Shown here piece after piece: positions 37,714-46,492 of a stretch of 53,258 nucleotides of DNA. The DNA is taken from positions 1 to 53,258 of the forward strand of contig JABXGS010000004.1 of assembly GCA_016550425.1 (NCBI GenBank), in the 5' to 3' direction. This stretch comes from an archaeon (lineage in GTDB: Archaea > Asgardarchaeota > Hermodarchaeia > Hermodarchaeales > Hermodarchaeaceae). The position numbers and the translations under genes were made by a program. Below the pieces are notes generated by a model, which worked only from the letters and a program-made list of their open reading frames with translations, ran no database searches and was not told where the DNA came from. Position 1 is the stretch's first letter, and the number at the start of each line of letters is the position of its first letter.

Positions 37714-38339
37714 ACGATTTTTCCAGCTCTTCCAGCGACAAAGACTTTCTTACGACCTTCTACTTGTACCAGTTTATTACCACTCAATACAATTTTCAGA
37801 TCGCCTTTCTTGAACACTAATCGATTCTCACTAGCAATTATTCCACATTTCCCATATTGGGTGTCTAAGATAGTTGCAACCCAGCCACGATGCCGTTGGA
37901 TGAAGGTGTCTGTAAACCAGTTTCGATTATTCACAAAGAACCGGTTGAATATTTCCTGGGCCCTTTCATAAGCGTCATCAGCGGATTCCAAATGAAATTG
38001 GTTCAAATCCTTCTCTTTCGGATGGGAAGTACTAGGTGGTGTCCATTCGCCGTCTTCACATAACAAAAGAAGACTACCATTCCAATTAAAACTGTGACTT
38101 CGTCCGACCGCACCCCGATGGGTTTCAGCAATGGCATCAATAATAGCTTGACCAAATCCTATGAAGACCCCGCCAACTTCCTTCTGTTGATAGAAAATCG
38201 GAAAATAGAGTGTGCCCTCATTAACGCTGAGCAAGGCTTTCTCTGATTGCGCAATATCTGTCGGGTGAACCACCTTTCCAGCTAATGCCCCAAGAACCAA
38301 TTCTTGGTCCCGATTACCCCAAGTTGAACTAGAACTCAT
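37701..38339 (-). CDS. hypothetical protein, 212 aa
   Basis: The protein is soluble and of unknown family. The N-terminal half is alpha/beta with a Gly-rich strand region (GGVFIGFGQAIIDAIAET) and a Trp/Asn segment (SFNWNGSLLLL). A helical region around 120-140 follows, then a C-terminal beta-rich domain of about 70 residues (VATILDTQYGKCGIIASENRLVF and following strands). It starts 15 bases after the winged-helix gene and is surely co-transcribed with it. No function is proposed. Confidence 0.6.
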   Translation of the reverse strand: MSSSSTWGNRDQELVLGALAGKVVHPTDIAQSEKALLSVNEGTLYFPIFYQQKEVGGVFIGFGQAIIDAIAETHRGAVGRSHSFNWNGSLLLLCEDGEWTPPSTSHPKEKDLNQFHLESADDAYERAQEIFNRFFVNNRNWFTDTFIQRHRGWVATILDTQYGKCGIIASENRLVFKKGDLKIVLSGNKLVQVEGRKKVFVAGRAGKIVRFG

Positions 38340-38354
38340 TTGACATCACACTCA

Positions 38355-39077
38355 TTAGTCTTCTTCCGTACCCTTTCCAATTCCTGAAACCATCTGATTA
38401 TGGAGATACTCTGCAAGTTTTAACGCCATACGACCAGGGATTGTAATCAGATAACGTCCTCGCACCCGTTCCTGGGTGACATACCCGGCTTCTTCTAATT
38501 GCTTAAGATGATGAGGGAGTGTCCCTGGCTTTAATCCAGATAACTCCATAAGATCTTGATGGTAGCGGGGTTCTTCTGCAAGCAAATACAAAAGTTCAAT
38601 TCGCTCTGCACTGGCTAGCGGTGAAAGTAACCGTTCCGCCTGATTGGCTGGTACCTTTCGAAGAGCTTCACCAGCAGATTTGCCAAAAGCGACTCCAGCT
38701 TCATCAATATTTAACCGAGCACCATCCGGTCCAATAAACACGCTTCGCATAGCGCGATTGGCCCCACGCATAGCATCGGAAACCACTAGCTTAATGTAGT
38801 CGCCTAATTCCTTACCCGCAGCACCCATCTGCCGACCAAACTCTGCCATTTCATCACCAAAGGCTTCATTATCAAATGCAACTCGAACACCTTTTCGAGA
38901 CCTGGACGATCTTGGATGTTCCCGGGATTCCCGAGGTTCATCATGTTCGGGGGTCTTTCCCTCTTTCTCTAACCGTTTTCGCAGATCTTGCATCTGTTTT
39001 TCTAAGCGTTCCATTTCTTCCCGAAGTTCTTCTTTCGAATCTCCTTCTTTGTCTTTCTTTCGTCCAAACCAAGACAT
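38355..39077 (-). CDS. ArsR-type winged-helix protein with coiled-coil N-terminus
   Basis: A 240-residue protein in three parts. First is a highly charged coiled coil (EEMERLEKQMQDLRKRLEK, about 19-37). A linker and amphipathic middle region (around KLVVSDAMRGANRAM) follow. Last is a C-terminal winged helix with LASAERIELLYLLAEEPRYH, LSGLKPGTLPHHLKQLEEAG and a wing, typical of ArsR-like regulators. The charged coiled coil could mediate dimerisation. I use the ATG at 39077; an upstream in-frame start at 39098 would add seven residues. It probably controls its own operon (212-aa gene and perhaps the giant gene); that is inference. Confidence 0.8.
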   Translation of the reverse strand: MSWFGRKKDKEGDSKEELREEMERLEKQMQDLRKRLEKEGKTPEHDEPRESREHPRSSRSRKGVRVAFDNEAFGDEMAEFGRQMGAAGKELGDYIKLVVSDAMRGANRAMRSVFIGPDGARLNIDEAGVAFGKSAGEALRKVPANQAERLLSPLASAERIELLYLLAEEPRYHQDLMELSGLKPGTLPHHLKQLEEAGYVTQERVRGRYLITIPGRMALKLAEYLHNQMVSGIGKGTEED

Positions 39078-39379
39078 TTCACTTTCAACCCCTAGCAAAT
39101 ACGCCTATAACGGTAAATTTGCGCAAGCATTTTCTCTCTAACACAGCATTCAGTATCATATTTTTTCTTCATATCATTCGACTCCGTTCGGTTATTTTAC
39201 GATTGTAGACGTTTACCAAACGATAGAAATTTTTCGTTCTTTAGAAGATTAGAATCGTTCACAAATATAAACCTTTCGAATTCAATCAGAAGCCAACTGC
39301 TTCCCCGTAGATACATCAAATCCCTTATTCCGCACACTTAAAGGCAGACTCGCACCAAACACAGATAGGCGAACACACC
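39078..39379. promoter_or_regulatory. 302-base divergent intergenic region
   Basis: This separates the winged-helix gene (minus) from the endonuclease IV-like gene (plus) and holds no ORF that I believe. An 8-base palindrome TTGCGCAA lies at 39119-39126, next to an A/T-rich TATA-like stretch (minus CAAATTTACC, about 39110-39120), and could be an operator for the ArsR-type regulator. A short inverted repeat CGTTT-ACC-AAACG is at 39210-39222. For the plus gene, AAATATAAACC at about 39263-39273 is a TATA candidate giving a long leader. Confidence 0.35.
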
Positions 39380-40345
39380 GTGCTAAAAGCCCCTAAATCC
39401 ATCGTGGGACTCGCAGCCTTCCCATTAAGCACCTTCACGTCAGATTCAATCATCAACCAGGTATTAGTCCGACTGCGAGCTGAAGAGCTGAGAGCTACCG
39501 AACTTCTATGCCTCTCTAATGTCCTAGGGAATCCCCGGGGTGGCTTACCCGGTTATCCTTCCAAAGAACGGGCGAAGAATATTGGGAATCAACTCCAAGA
39601 CTTCCATGTCAGTATCCATGGTCCCTATGTTATCTCCTTGACCACTAGGGAAAAGGGAAAGCTCCGAACCAGTCGCGCCCACATGACTCGTTGCTTACAT
39701 ATCGCTGACCTTATAGGAGCAACACATGTTACCTTCCATCCCGGTTCACGGTACAAAAAGACCAAAGCGAAACATCGAGTCTTACGACGATTAAAAGAAA
39801 TCATGACAAAGATAGAAGATGATCAGATCACTGCTGTCCCCGCCCCTGAAGTGGCTGGAAAGATTGCTGGTTTTGGAAGCTTCGACGAAGTCTGTGAAGT
39901 TGCAGGAGAAGCAGGATGCCTTTTCTGCTGGGATTTTGCTCATGATTTCGCCCGCGGTGGAGATGTTACTTCGGAAGGTGGTATTCTACGACGGCTGGAA
40001 CTCATTGAGCAACAGATTGACCTATCACGCTGGCGCCTCCCAATACATCTTTCAGGCATTTTTGCGAACCGATGGGGGGAAGTACGTCATGCTCCATTGA
40101 ATGGGGGGAGTAATGTCCCCTGGAAGCTGTTTCTATCCGTTCTTCGCGAACAGAATTTCATTGATAAAGTGAGCATTGTGTGTGAATCCAAATCAGATGA
40201 GCACAATGGTCTTGATTTCCGAATCGAACAAGCTCTGCAGTTGAAAAAATTCATAGACAGTGGTCTAATCGAGAAAGACTACAAACCCACCCGACCAGCC
40301 CTCACCCAATTCTTCACGTCTAAGAAGGATACTGAGAGCAAATAA
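39380..40345 (+). CDS. endonuclease IV-like TIM-barrel protein (AP endonuclease family 2)
   Basis: A 321-residue TIM barrel with the full set of metal-binding residues of the Nfo/AP endonuclease 2 family: His80 (SIHGPY), His120 (THVTFHPGS), Glu157 (APEVAGK), Asp185 and His188 (CWDFAHD), His223 (IHLSG), His237 (VRHAP) and Glu269 (CESK). The enzyme would cut DNA at abasic sites using zinc or manganese. The PEVAGKIAGFG signature fits the archaeal endonuclease IV-related branch rather than bacterial Nfo (ENTAGQG). A sugar isomerase activity is the main alternative for this fold. The start is a GTG with no strong ribosome binding site. Confidence 0.82.
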   Translation: MLKAPKSIVGLAAFPLSTFTSDSIINQVLVRLRAEELRATELLCLSNVLGNPRGGLPGYPSKERAKNIGNQLQDFHVSIHGPYVISLTTREKGKLRTSRAHMTRCLHIADLIGATHVTFHPGSRYKKTKAKHRVLRRLKEIMTKIEDDQITAVPAPEVAGKIAGFGSFDEVCEVAGEAGCLFCWDFAHDFARGGDVTSEGGILRRLELIEQQIDLSRWRLPIHLSGIFANRWGEVRHAPLNGGSNVPWKLFLSVLREQNFIDKVSIVCESKSDEHNGLDFRIEQALQLKKFIDSGLIEKDYKPTRPALTQFFTSKKDTESK

Positions 40346-40394
40346 TGGATTGACTAGCCAAGCTTGTGAAGATAGAATCGAACACAAGAACTAA

Positions 40395-40403
40395 TTATAA
40401 AAA
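40395..40403 (+). promoter_or_regulatory. TATA box near the start of the DUF3160 gene
   Basis: TTATAAAAA sits only about 10 bases before the ATG at 40410. Archaeal transcription normally starts about 25 bases after the box, so the transcript would begin inside the annotated ORF. This favours a later start codon, such as the in-frame TTG at 40452. Confidence 0.45.
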
Positions 40404-40409
40404 CCCTGA

Positions 40410-43400
40410 ATGAATAAGAATGAGTGCAGTTGGATACTTAGTGGGATTACTTTGAGGAGTTTACGTCGTAGAAGGTGGTCGGTCTTTTTAGTGCACCTTC
40501 TCGCGTGTAGCCTATTTTTGCCAGTTTGGACTCTCGCTTTGGGATCGTCTTCATCCAATTCAGCCGGTATCAGAAACCAAAAAGCGATGAAGATAGACTT
40601 GCCGTTTCCCCAGCCTTCCAATCTAAATGATATCCGAACCCTGTTTGATCTTTCACCAGACGAAGAAGCACGATTACTTACCGAAGGAGTGCTAGTTCTG
40701 GGGAATCATAGATATGAGTCATTGGGAGAGGTTTACTCTGACTGGGTTCAGAGGGATATTCCAATTATCGTTACCACGGATGCATGGCTTCATGCATTCC
40801 ATGTTGTACATGAAGATATCTTGAAAATGGTTGAGGCAGGCCATCTTATTGGAATGCTTGAGATTTTAGTTCATGAGTTGCAGAATGCGAGTGTTGTGAT
40901 GTATGCAGCATTACCTCCCACCTTGCTCAATGTGACTGCTGCTGTGTATGGGAATGTTGTATTGTTTTCTGTTGCTTGTCGTTTGTTAAATGATAGCTGG
41001 CCAGTTCCAGGATATGCATCCAGTGACGTAGATTCATTTGTTACCAATATTCTTGATGCATCATTAGTTCAGTACTATCCTGGTGAAGATTATACGCAAT
41101 ACAAACCCCGCGGGCATTATGCGGGGAACGCCACTCTTGAAGCTTATTTTCGGTGTATGAAATGGTTGGGTCGTCGCATTTTCCAATTGGACGATACATT
41201 TTGTCTTTCACTTACTTCACGCCATATCCGTCAGGCTGTCCTTTTCTCAGAGATGCTCCGAGACAGCCGGATAGGCGATTTATGGTCGGTGATTTATAAT
41301 GTAACTGGACGTTTTGCTGGTTATGCAGATAGCGTTACACCGACACTCATCCAATACGCTGTTGATTCAGTGTTTGGACTCTCTTTTGTACCAAATATAT
41401 TAGAGTCTGAAGCGAATGTCACTTTACTAAAAGAAGAATTTCAAAAGGAGGTCTACCCGGTATCACAGATAGTCCCAATCGCGGGGATGAGTCCTTCGAA
41501 ATATTGTCAGGTGATGGGTGAACGTTGGATTCCTGACGGAGCAGCATATCAACAGACCACAGACCCGAATATTATGGGGAGGATGTTACCCACAGCGTTA
41601 GAATCAATGTATACCATGGCAGGATCTCAACGTGCCTTAGAATTGATAACTGAACAGACAAAAGCTTACCCAGCATTAGAACCCACACTTCGGGCATTGA
41701 GAGCTGATATAGAAGCGAATTATACTGAAACCGATTGGCAGTCATGTATTTACACAAATTGGTTTAAACTTCTTGCAACGCTTGTAGAACCTTTTGATGA
41801 TTCTTATCCAGCTTTCATGAACACAACAGCTTGGTTAGATGAAAAGCTCAACACCGCCTTAGGTTCGTATACACAGCTTCGCCACGATTATATACTCTAT
41901 GCTAAGCAAGGGGGAAGCTATGGAGTTCCGTCAGCAGCAGCAATTGCTGAACCCATACCAGAGTTTTACTCAGAACTACGTGAGCTTATTTCTCATCTTC
42001 ACACGCTTCTCATAGAAACAAACCTCACCACAAGTCGCATCAGCCAACATCTTAACTTTCTGGCTGGCGAAGTGAATTCTTATGAGAATATTGCCCAAAA
42101 AGTCAAAGACGGGATTCCACTAGCGACTCTTGAAGAGGAGCTCCTTCGAGATTTTGGGGAAGGTCCAGGCAAGTATGGGAATAAGGAACCCATGCTCGTC
42201 GCCGATATTTTTTCCGACTGGGAATCTGACCGTGTTTTAGAGGAAGGAGTAGGACCATTTAACCCATTGTTAGTGATTCATGAGCTTCCAGGAGATAACC
42301 CGTTAATTTTTGTGGGGCTTGTCTTCAGCTATTACGAATTTACCCAACCAATTAATAATCGGTTAACAGACCAAGAATGGGAAGCCTTACTATTAATCAA
42401 CCCACCTGAACGGCCTCTTTGGACAAACAGCTTTCTCCATCTCGAATCCGAAGATATTCTTCAACAGTATGACAAACGAGAGAAATGGCTCCTTTTTCCA
42501 TCAATGGGCTGGGATCATATTTTAGACATCTGTTTTAATGGAGAAGATACCTTCTACCTTGTTGTTTCCGATTACGATTATTATTCAGGATTTATTTACG
42601 GCTTCAATACTACGACCAATGGGCTTCAACAAATAGGAACGGAGGAAGTTTGTGAAATAGAATACTGGAACAATTCGCTTATTGAATTCTATGAGAATGA
42701 AATTAGAAAAATCGATGTAAATGGTACAGAGGTGGCTTATTGGATGATACCTCCTTCAAATGTATTTATTCAAGATTTGACTATCGATGAGCTAGAAAAG
42801 AAAATCATTGTCGCCTGTGACAGCACCCCTGTATTCTATGAGTATTCAATGGAAGGTACCCTCTTGAGGACCTGGGGTGAATCTGGAGCAGGGGCAAGTC
42901 AATTTCAATTCATCTATTCTGTTACAGCGGATAATGGATATCTTACGGTCATTGATGTTAATTTGGGACTTTCTATCTGGAGTTTATCATCAACTCAAAT
43001 GATAAAGACGCTAACTGCTCCAACAACTGATTCGAGTGTTAGAGATTTACATCGAAATCAGGATGGTAGCTTTTTCTGTTTTGATCCATTCCAAGGAATC
43101 GTATACAAATTGAGCGCTTCAGGACAAATTCTCAGTCGTTGGACTGAAACGGGTGTGAATACGGTTCCCAAGTTAAGTAGCCTAGTTCCAGTGAACCACA
43201 CACAGTTGGTTGTCGCACATGAAGAAATAAACCAAGTGTCAGGAAATAGGTCCTTTTACATTTCAATTTATGGATTTAATCATAGTCGACCGACTCGTCC
43301 TCTGGTTAATCCTCTTCAGAATCCAAATCCATCACATAACATAACGGTAATCTGGACGACCAGCAAGGATTTAGACGGCGTTGTGACTTTCTATCGATAC

Positions 43401-43736
43401 GAAATTGCCCAATCCCCGCTATTCTACCCCCTTTTGAATAATGGAGCACATGCAGATACATCACTTTTTATCGAATGGCTCGAAAATGACACAATCTTCT
43501 ACTTCCGCGTTCAGGCCTACGACAACGAAGGATGGGCTAGCGGTTGGAGTCTAATTGTCAACAGCTATGTTCTTGTCCCAGGAACAGAGCCACTGCCACC
43601 AGAGCCACCGCCACCAACACCTCCTCCTATTACCCCACAAGCAACTATCATCAATACATGCCTTGCATTAGTTGTTATTTTTACAATTATCACCGGTTTA
43701 ACCTATCTAATTGGAAGAAAAACAGACGATGAATAA
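40410..43736 (+). CDS. secreted, membrane-anchored DUF3160-family protein
   Basis: A 1108-residue surface protein. It has a basic n-region (LRRRRW) and a signal helix, then a helical DUF3160 domain of about 600 residues (recognised from PIIVTTDAWLHAFHVVHEDIL and the later FLAGEVNSYENIAQKVKDG region). Next comes a beta-propeller-like stretch (about 690-980), a fibronectin type III-like module, a Pro-rich stalk, and a C-terminal helix with tail GRKTDDE. The biochemical role of DUF3160 is not established to my knowledge. I list the longest start at 40410, but the TATA box position suggests translation from TTG 40452, which leaves the signal peptide intact. Confidence 0.85.
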   Translation: MNKNECSWILSGITLRSLRRRRWSVFLVHLLACSLFLPVWTLALGSSSSNSAGIRNQKAMKIDLPFPQPSNLNDIRTLFDLSPDEEARLLTEGVLVLGNHRYESLGEVYSDWVQRDIPIIVTTDAWLHAFHVVHEDILKMVEAGHLIGMLEILVHELQNASVVMYAALPPTLLNVTAAVYGNVVLFSVACRLLNDSWPVPGYASSDVDSFVTNILDASLVQYYPGEDYTQYKPRGHYAGNATLEAYFRCMKWLGRRIFQLDDTFCLSLTSRHIRQAVLFSEMLRDSRIGDLWSVIYNVTGRFAGYADSVTPTLIQYAVDSVFGLSFVPNILESEANVTLLKEEFQKEVYPVSQIVPIAGMSPSKYCQVMGERWIPDGAAYQQTTDPNIMGRMLPTALESMYTMAGSQRALELITEQTKAYPALEPTLRALRADIEANYTETDWQSCIYTNWFKLLATLVEPFDDSYPAFMNTTAWLDEKLNTALGSYTQLRHDYILYAKQGGSYGVPSAAAIAEPIPEFYSELRELISHLHTLLIETNLTTSRISQHLNFLAGEVNSYENIAQKVKDGIPLATLEEELLRDFGEGPGKYGNKEPMLVADIFSDWESDRVLEEGVGPFNPLLVIHELPGDNPLIFVGLVFSYYEFTQPINNRLTDQEWEALLLINPPERPLWTNSFLHLESEDILQQYDKREKWLLFPSMGWDHILDICFNGEDTFYLVVSDYDYYSGFIYGFNTTTNGLQQIGTEEVCEIEYWNNSLIEFYENEIRKIDVNGTEVAYWMIPPSNVFIQDLTIDELEKKIIVACDSTPVFYEYSMEGTLLRTWGESGAGASQFQFIYSVTADNGYLTVIDVNLGLSIWSLSSTQMIKTLTAPTTDSSVRDLHRNQDGSFFCFDPFQGIVYKLSASGQILSRWTETGVNTVPKLSSLVPVNHTQLVVAHEEINQVSGNRSFYISIYGFNHSRPTRPLVNPLQNPNPSHNITVIWTTSKDLDGVVTFYRYEIAQSPLFYPLLNNGAHADTSLFIEWLENDTIFYFRVQAYDNEGWASGWSLIVNSYVLVPGTEPLPPEPPPPTPPPITPQATIINTCLALVVIFTIITGLTYLIGRKTDDE

Positions 43737-43823
43737 CTGATAAACCTGCTAATACTTATCCCCAAATTTTGTGTTCTTGACTCCAGTAAAACTCGACCAA
43801 AACCAAACGATAAGAACCCTACA

Positions 43824-44111
43824 TTAGCGATATTGTTTCCCGGTTTTGTAGACTAGTTTCCAGACAACCCATAACATGATGAGGAAAGCATCAACTGCAA
43901 AAATGATCAGCACAGGCTCTAAAATTGAATAGAAAGAGGACGTCATTCCTAGAGAGAGGGCTATACAGGCAAACACCACAGCTAGAACGATGTCATTACA
44001 GGACGCCCCTCTTGATCTTTCGCTTTGTTTCTTCACCCAATAAATCACAGCTAAATTTACTATGATGAGCGGGAGTGCAAGATAAGGCTGAACATAAATA
44101 ATATACAGCAT
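43824..44111 (-). CDS. small membrane protein, 95 aa
   Basis: Three hydrophobic helices are visible (IYVQPYLALPLIIVNLAVIYW; DIVLAVVFACIALSLGMTSSFY; LIIFAVDAFLIMLWVVWKLVY), with a basic C-terminus. No family is recognised. It lies downstream of the longin-Arf GTPase on the same strand with an 86-base gap and may be its operon partner. Confidence 0.5.
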   Translation of the reverse strand: MLYIIYVQPYLALPLIIVNLAVIYWVKKQSERSRGASCNDIVLAVVFACIALSLGMTSSFYSILEPVLIIFAVDAFLIMLWVVWKLVYKTGKQYR

Positions 44112-44197
44112 TTATACAAACTCCCATTATCCATACTTAATAGAGAAAGGGGAATATTTCAACGATTCTGAGCTGGCAAAGACCAAAAGAGGAGTTG

Positions 44198-45049
44198 TTA
44201 CTCGAAGACCATTTCGGGCTTTGGAGCCACCGGTTCTTCCTTGGGTGCTGATAATTTCAAGGCTTCCTTGATAATTTCTAGCGCCTTCTCCCGGTTGTTC
44301 GGATCGATCGCCACCATTCCATAGGCTTTGATTCCTAAAATTCGTTGGACTAATTGGGGAGATAATGCTCCGGGAAGGTCTTGTTTGTTCGCGATGGCGA
44401 GTAACTGGGCAGCGATGTCTTTGCGTCGAATCAGGTCGATGATGTCTTTGCTGTTCAATACATTTTCTAAGGTGGAATCGGTGACTAGAAGGATAATTCG
44501 GCTTCCGCGGAAGTAGAGTTCCCAAAGCTTGCGGAAGCGATCCTGGCCGGCAAAGTCCCAGGTGGAGACTTCGTAGGTGCCGATACGGGCGCCTTCGATT
44601 TTTTGGATGTCGATGGCGATGGTGGGAACATAGGTTGTGGGGGGAACACCACCATTGAGGAGGGTGACGAGGGTTGTTTTGCCGACGCCGCCGTAGCCGA
44701 TGATGCTAACTTTGAGGGTGGTGGTGACGTATTCGTCGACTTTGTCCATGAAGGTTTCGTATTCGACTTCGTAGCTGATGACCCGGCGGAATTCGTAGGT
44801 GACGCGGTCCAGTTTTTCGCGGAGGGTGTCGTCATCGTCGACGCCTTCGGCGCAGAGGACGACGATGCCACGTCCCAAGGGTTTGCCGATGTATTTGATA
44901 GGTCCGATTTCTTCGATGATGGTATCTTGGGCTTCTTTGACACGGCTAGCAAAGTCTTGCATTTCTCTGACATTGACTGTAATAATCCAGAATTTTTTCT
45001 GGACGACGATCTCATCGCGTGCGTCGATGATGTAGACGTGGTGTATCAT
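44198..45049 (-). CDS. Arf-like GTPase with N-terminal longin/roadblock-like domain
   Basis: A 283-residue fusion. Residues 1 to about 110 begin MIHHVYIIDARDEIVVQKKF, with strands and a helix in the order expected of a longin or roadblock (profilin-like) domain. The rest is a complete small GTPase: G1 GYGGVGKT, switch I Thr in YVPTIAID, G3 WDFAGQDRF with the catalytic Gln, and G4 NKQDLPGA, which is the Arf/Sar form. The C-terminal tail is Pro/Glu-rich with no prenylation cysteine. In eukaryotes longin domains occur in vesicle-trafficking factors and in the SRP receptor alpha subunit. A membrane-associated switch is plausible but unproven. The 5' part of the gene is richer in G+C than its neighbours. 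Confidence 0.87.
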   Translation of the reverse strand: MIHHVYIIDARDEIVVQKKFWIITVNVREMQDFASRVKEAQDTIIEEIGPIKYIGKPLGRGIVVLCAEGVDDDDTLREKLDRVTYEFRRVISYEVEYETFMDKVDEYVTTTLKVSIIGYGGVGKTTLVTLLNGGVPPTTYVPTIAIDIQKIEGARIGTYEVSTWDFAGQDRFRKLWELYFRGSRIILLVTDSTLENVLNSKDIIDLIRRKDIAAQLLAIANKQDLPGALSPQLVQRILGIKAYGMVAIDPNNREKALEIIKEALKLSAPKEEPVAPKPEMVFE

Positions 45050-45149
45050 CCGGATCCCCTGAGGGTAGCTTCCGCTTACTTTTCTTACTCTATGTCGAAG
45101 CTATTTCAACTTTGCGTAGTTAGTGTGAATATAATAGGTTTTTTTACTT

Positions 45150-45959
45150 TTGAGGAAAGTTGATAAAAGGGTGAGTACTTCAAGCTGTGTGGGGTCGAGC
45201 CTATTGGAAGTAACGATTCTAGGCAGCGGGGCGTCGCTGCTTTCTCCGGACCGTGTATCTGCTGGATTGATGATAGAAATCGCAGGAGAGCCTCTCATTT
45301 TTGATTTAGGGGCAGGTGTCCTTCATCGTCTTTCGTGTAGTCTAGAGGATATCAGCAAAATTGAGCACATTTTCATCAGTCATTTACATATTGATCATGT
45401 TTCAGACATAGTTGCTCTCATCCAGAGCCTTTGGCTTTCTGGTTATGAAAAGACGTTGAATGTCTATGCGCCTTCATTGTTGCTTAAAATGGTTGGTAGT
45501 CTTGGGCAAATTTTCTCTTATTTGCAGGGGAAGGTCAAGCTCAAGTATCATCAGGTTGAACCCGGATTCCAAGTTAAAACTCGGAATTGGACTGTGTTGG
45601 CGTTTCCAGTGGATCATGGCGATATTGAGGCGTATGGGTTCCATATTGAAGCCGAGGGCAAACGTGTTGTCTACTCTGGAGATACAGCCCCTTGCAAGAC
45701 CGTGCTAAAAGCAGCAAAAGGTGCTGATTTGTTGATTCATGAATGTTCTTTTCCAGACCGCATGAAGGAAGAAGCGTCTACGCACACGACACCTGAGGAT
45801 TTAGGCAGACTCGCGGCTGAAGCTGATGTCAAGGCTTTGGTGCTGACTCATTTGTATCCTGAGCTCCTTGAAGAGCTCGGTGAGGCGCTGCGCAGTATTC
45901 GAACCTCTTTCTCAGGTAAAATTATTGTTCCCCGCGACACTCAGATCATTACCTTATAG
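45150..45959 (+). CDS. metallo-beta-lactamase fold hydrolase (RNase Z-like)
   Basis: A metallo-hydrolase of about 255-269 residues. The zinc motif HLHIDH is at 78-83. Further ligands are visible in PVDHGD, YSGDTAPC and LTHLYPE. The overall pattern (LGSGASLLSPDRVSAGLMIEI near the start) is that of RNase Z/ElaC-like or arylsulfatase-like enzymes; without the exosite arm a tRNA 3'-processing role is not certain. The listed TTG is the outer bound. A TATA-like element (GAATATAATAGG, about 45127-45138) would place the transcript start near 45160, so the in-frame GTG at 45171 or TTG at 45204 is more likely the true start. Confidence 0.85.
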   Translation: MRKVDKRVSTSSCVGSSLLEVTILGSGASLLSPDRVSAGLMIEIAGEPLIFDLGAGVLHRLSCSLEDISKIEHIFISHLHIDHVSDIVALIQSLWLSGYEKTLNVYAPSLLLKMVGSLGQIFSYLQGKVKLKYHQVEPGFQVKTRNWTVLAFPVDHGDIEAYGFHIEAEGKRVVYSGDTAPCKTVLKAAKGADLLIHECSFPDRMKEEASTHTTPEDLGRLAAEADVKALVLTHLYPELLEELGEALRSIRTSFSGKIIVPRDTQIITL

Positions 45960-45993
45960 TGGCAAACAAAATTTTAGTGCGGTTGAAAAACTC

Positions 45994-46473
45994 ATGATAT
46001 CTCAGCAATTTGAGGATATGCTAACCCGTGCAAAGCCGATTTCTGAATACATGACCACCTGTTCAGTCGATTGTCGCCCAAAATACGAAGCAAGACGCAC
46101 AGAATACCAACCAAAAACCGAAGTTCTTGAATCCATAAAGAAGAGTGCAAACCAATTCGTGGTGGTCGCCATTGGAGCCGATTGGTGTAAGGATTGCGTA
46201 GCCAATATTCCTGTCCTCGAACTGATCCACGAGGCAACGGGCATACCAATCTATGTTCTTGGTGGTGTAAAAACCGACCCCTTAAACCCTAGGCGTCAAT
46301 GGGCGGTCCCTCCAAGCCCTCCGGAAGTCGATACCCTCAATATCAAAGCCATTCCCACCATTCTTCTTTATGCCCCTGATGGTACTGAAATTGCCCGTAT
46401 CATAGAGAATCCTCAAATCCTCCCCACGTTAGAAGAAGAGCTCCTCTATCTCATCAAAAACTATCTCGATTAA
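45994..46473 (+). CDS. thioredoxin-like protein
   Basis: A 159-residue protein with a thioredoxin fold. The redox motif is WCKDC (Cys65 and Cys68), preceded by strand FVVVAIGAD, and the cis-proline loop is IKAIPTILLY. Two extra cysteines (23 and 27) lie in the N-terminal extension. No signal peptide is seen, so a cytosolic thiol-disulfide role is expected. I use the ATG at 45994; the longer reading would overlap the preceding hydrolase gene by about 90 bases. It is 34 bases after that gene and may be co-transcribed. Confidence 0.8.
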   Translation: MISQQFEDMLTRAKPISEYMTTCSVDCRPKYEARRTEYQPKTEVLESIKKSANQFVVVAIGADWCKDCVANIPVLELIHEATGIPIYVLGGVKTDPLNPRRQWAVPPSPPEVDTLNIKAIPTILLYAPDGTEIARIIENPQILPTLEEELLYLIKNYLD

Positions 46474-46492
46474 ATACCACTGATTCGAGATG

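Noticed and set aside
39210..39222. Inverted repeat CGTTT-ACC-AAACG as an operator
   Set aside because: The arms are only five bases with no symmetry beyond, and it is far from both start codons; chance is likely.
39078..39379. Possible small RNA or origin in the longest intergenic region
   Set aside because: No repeated origin-box pattern or stable long hairpin is visible; a promoter region explains it better.
44603..45163. 186-residue plus-strand ORF rich in Asp, Gly, Phe and Val
   Set aside because: It lies opposite the longin-Arf GTPase gene, and its odd composition is the mirror of that gene's codons. No family resemblance.
45868..45993. 42-residue N-terminal extension of the thioredoxin-like gene
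   Set aside because: It overlaps the end of the metallo-hydrolase gene and has no signal-peptide character; the ATG at 45994 is the better start.
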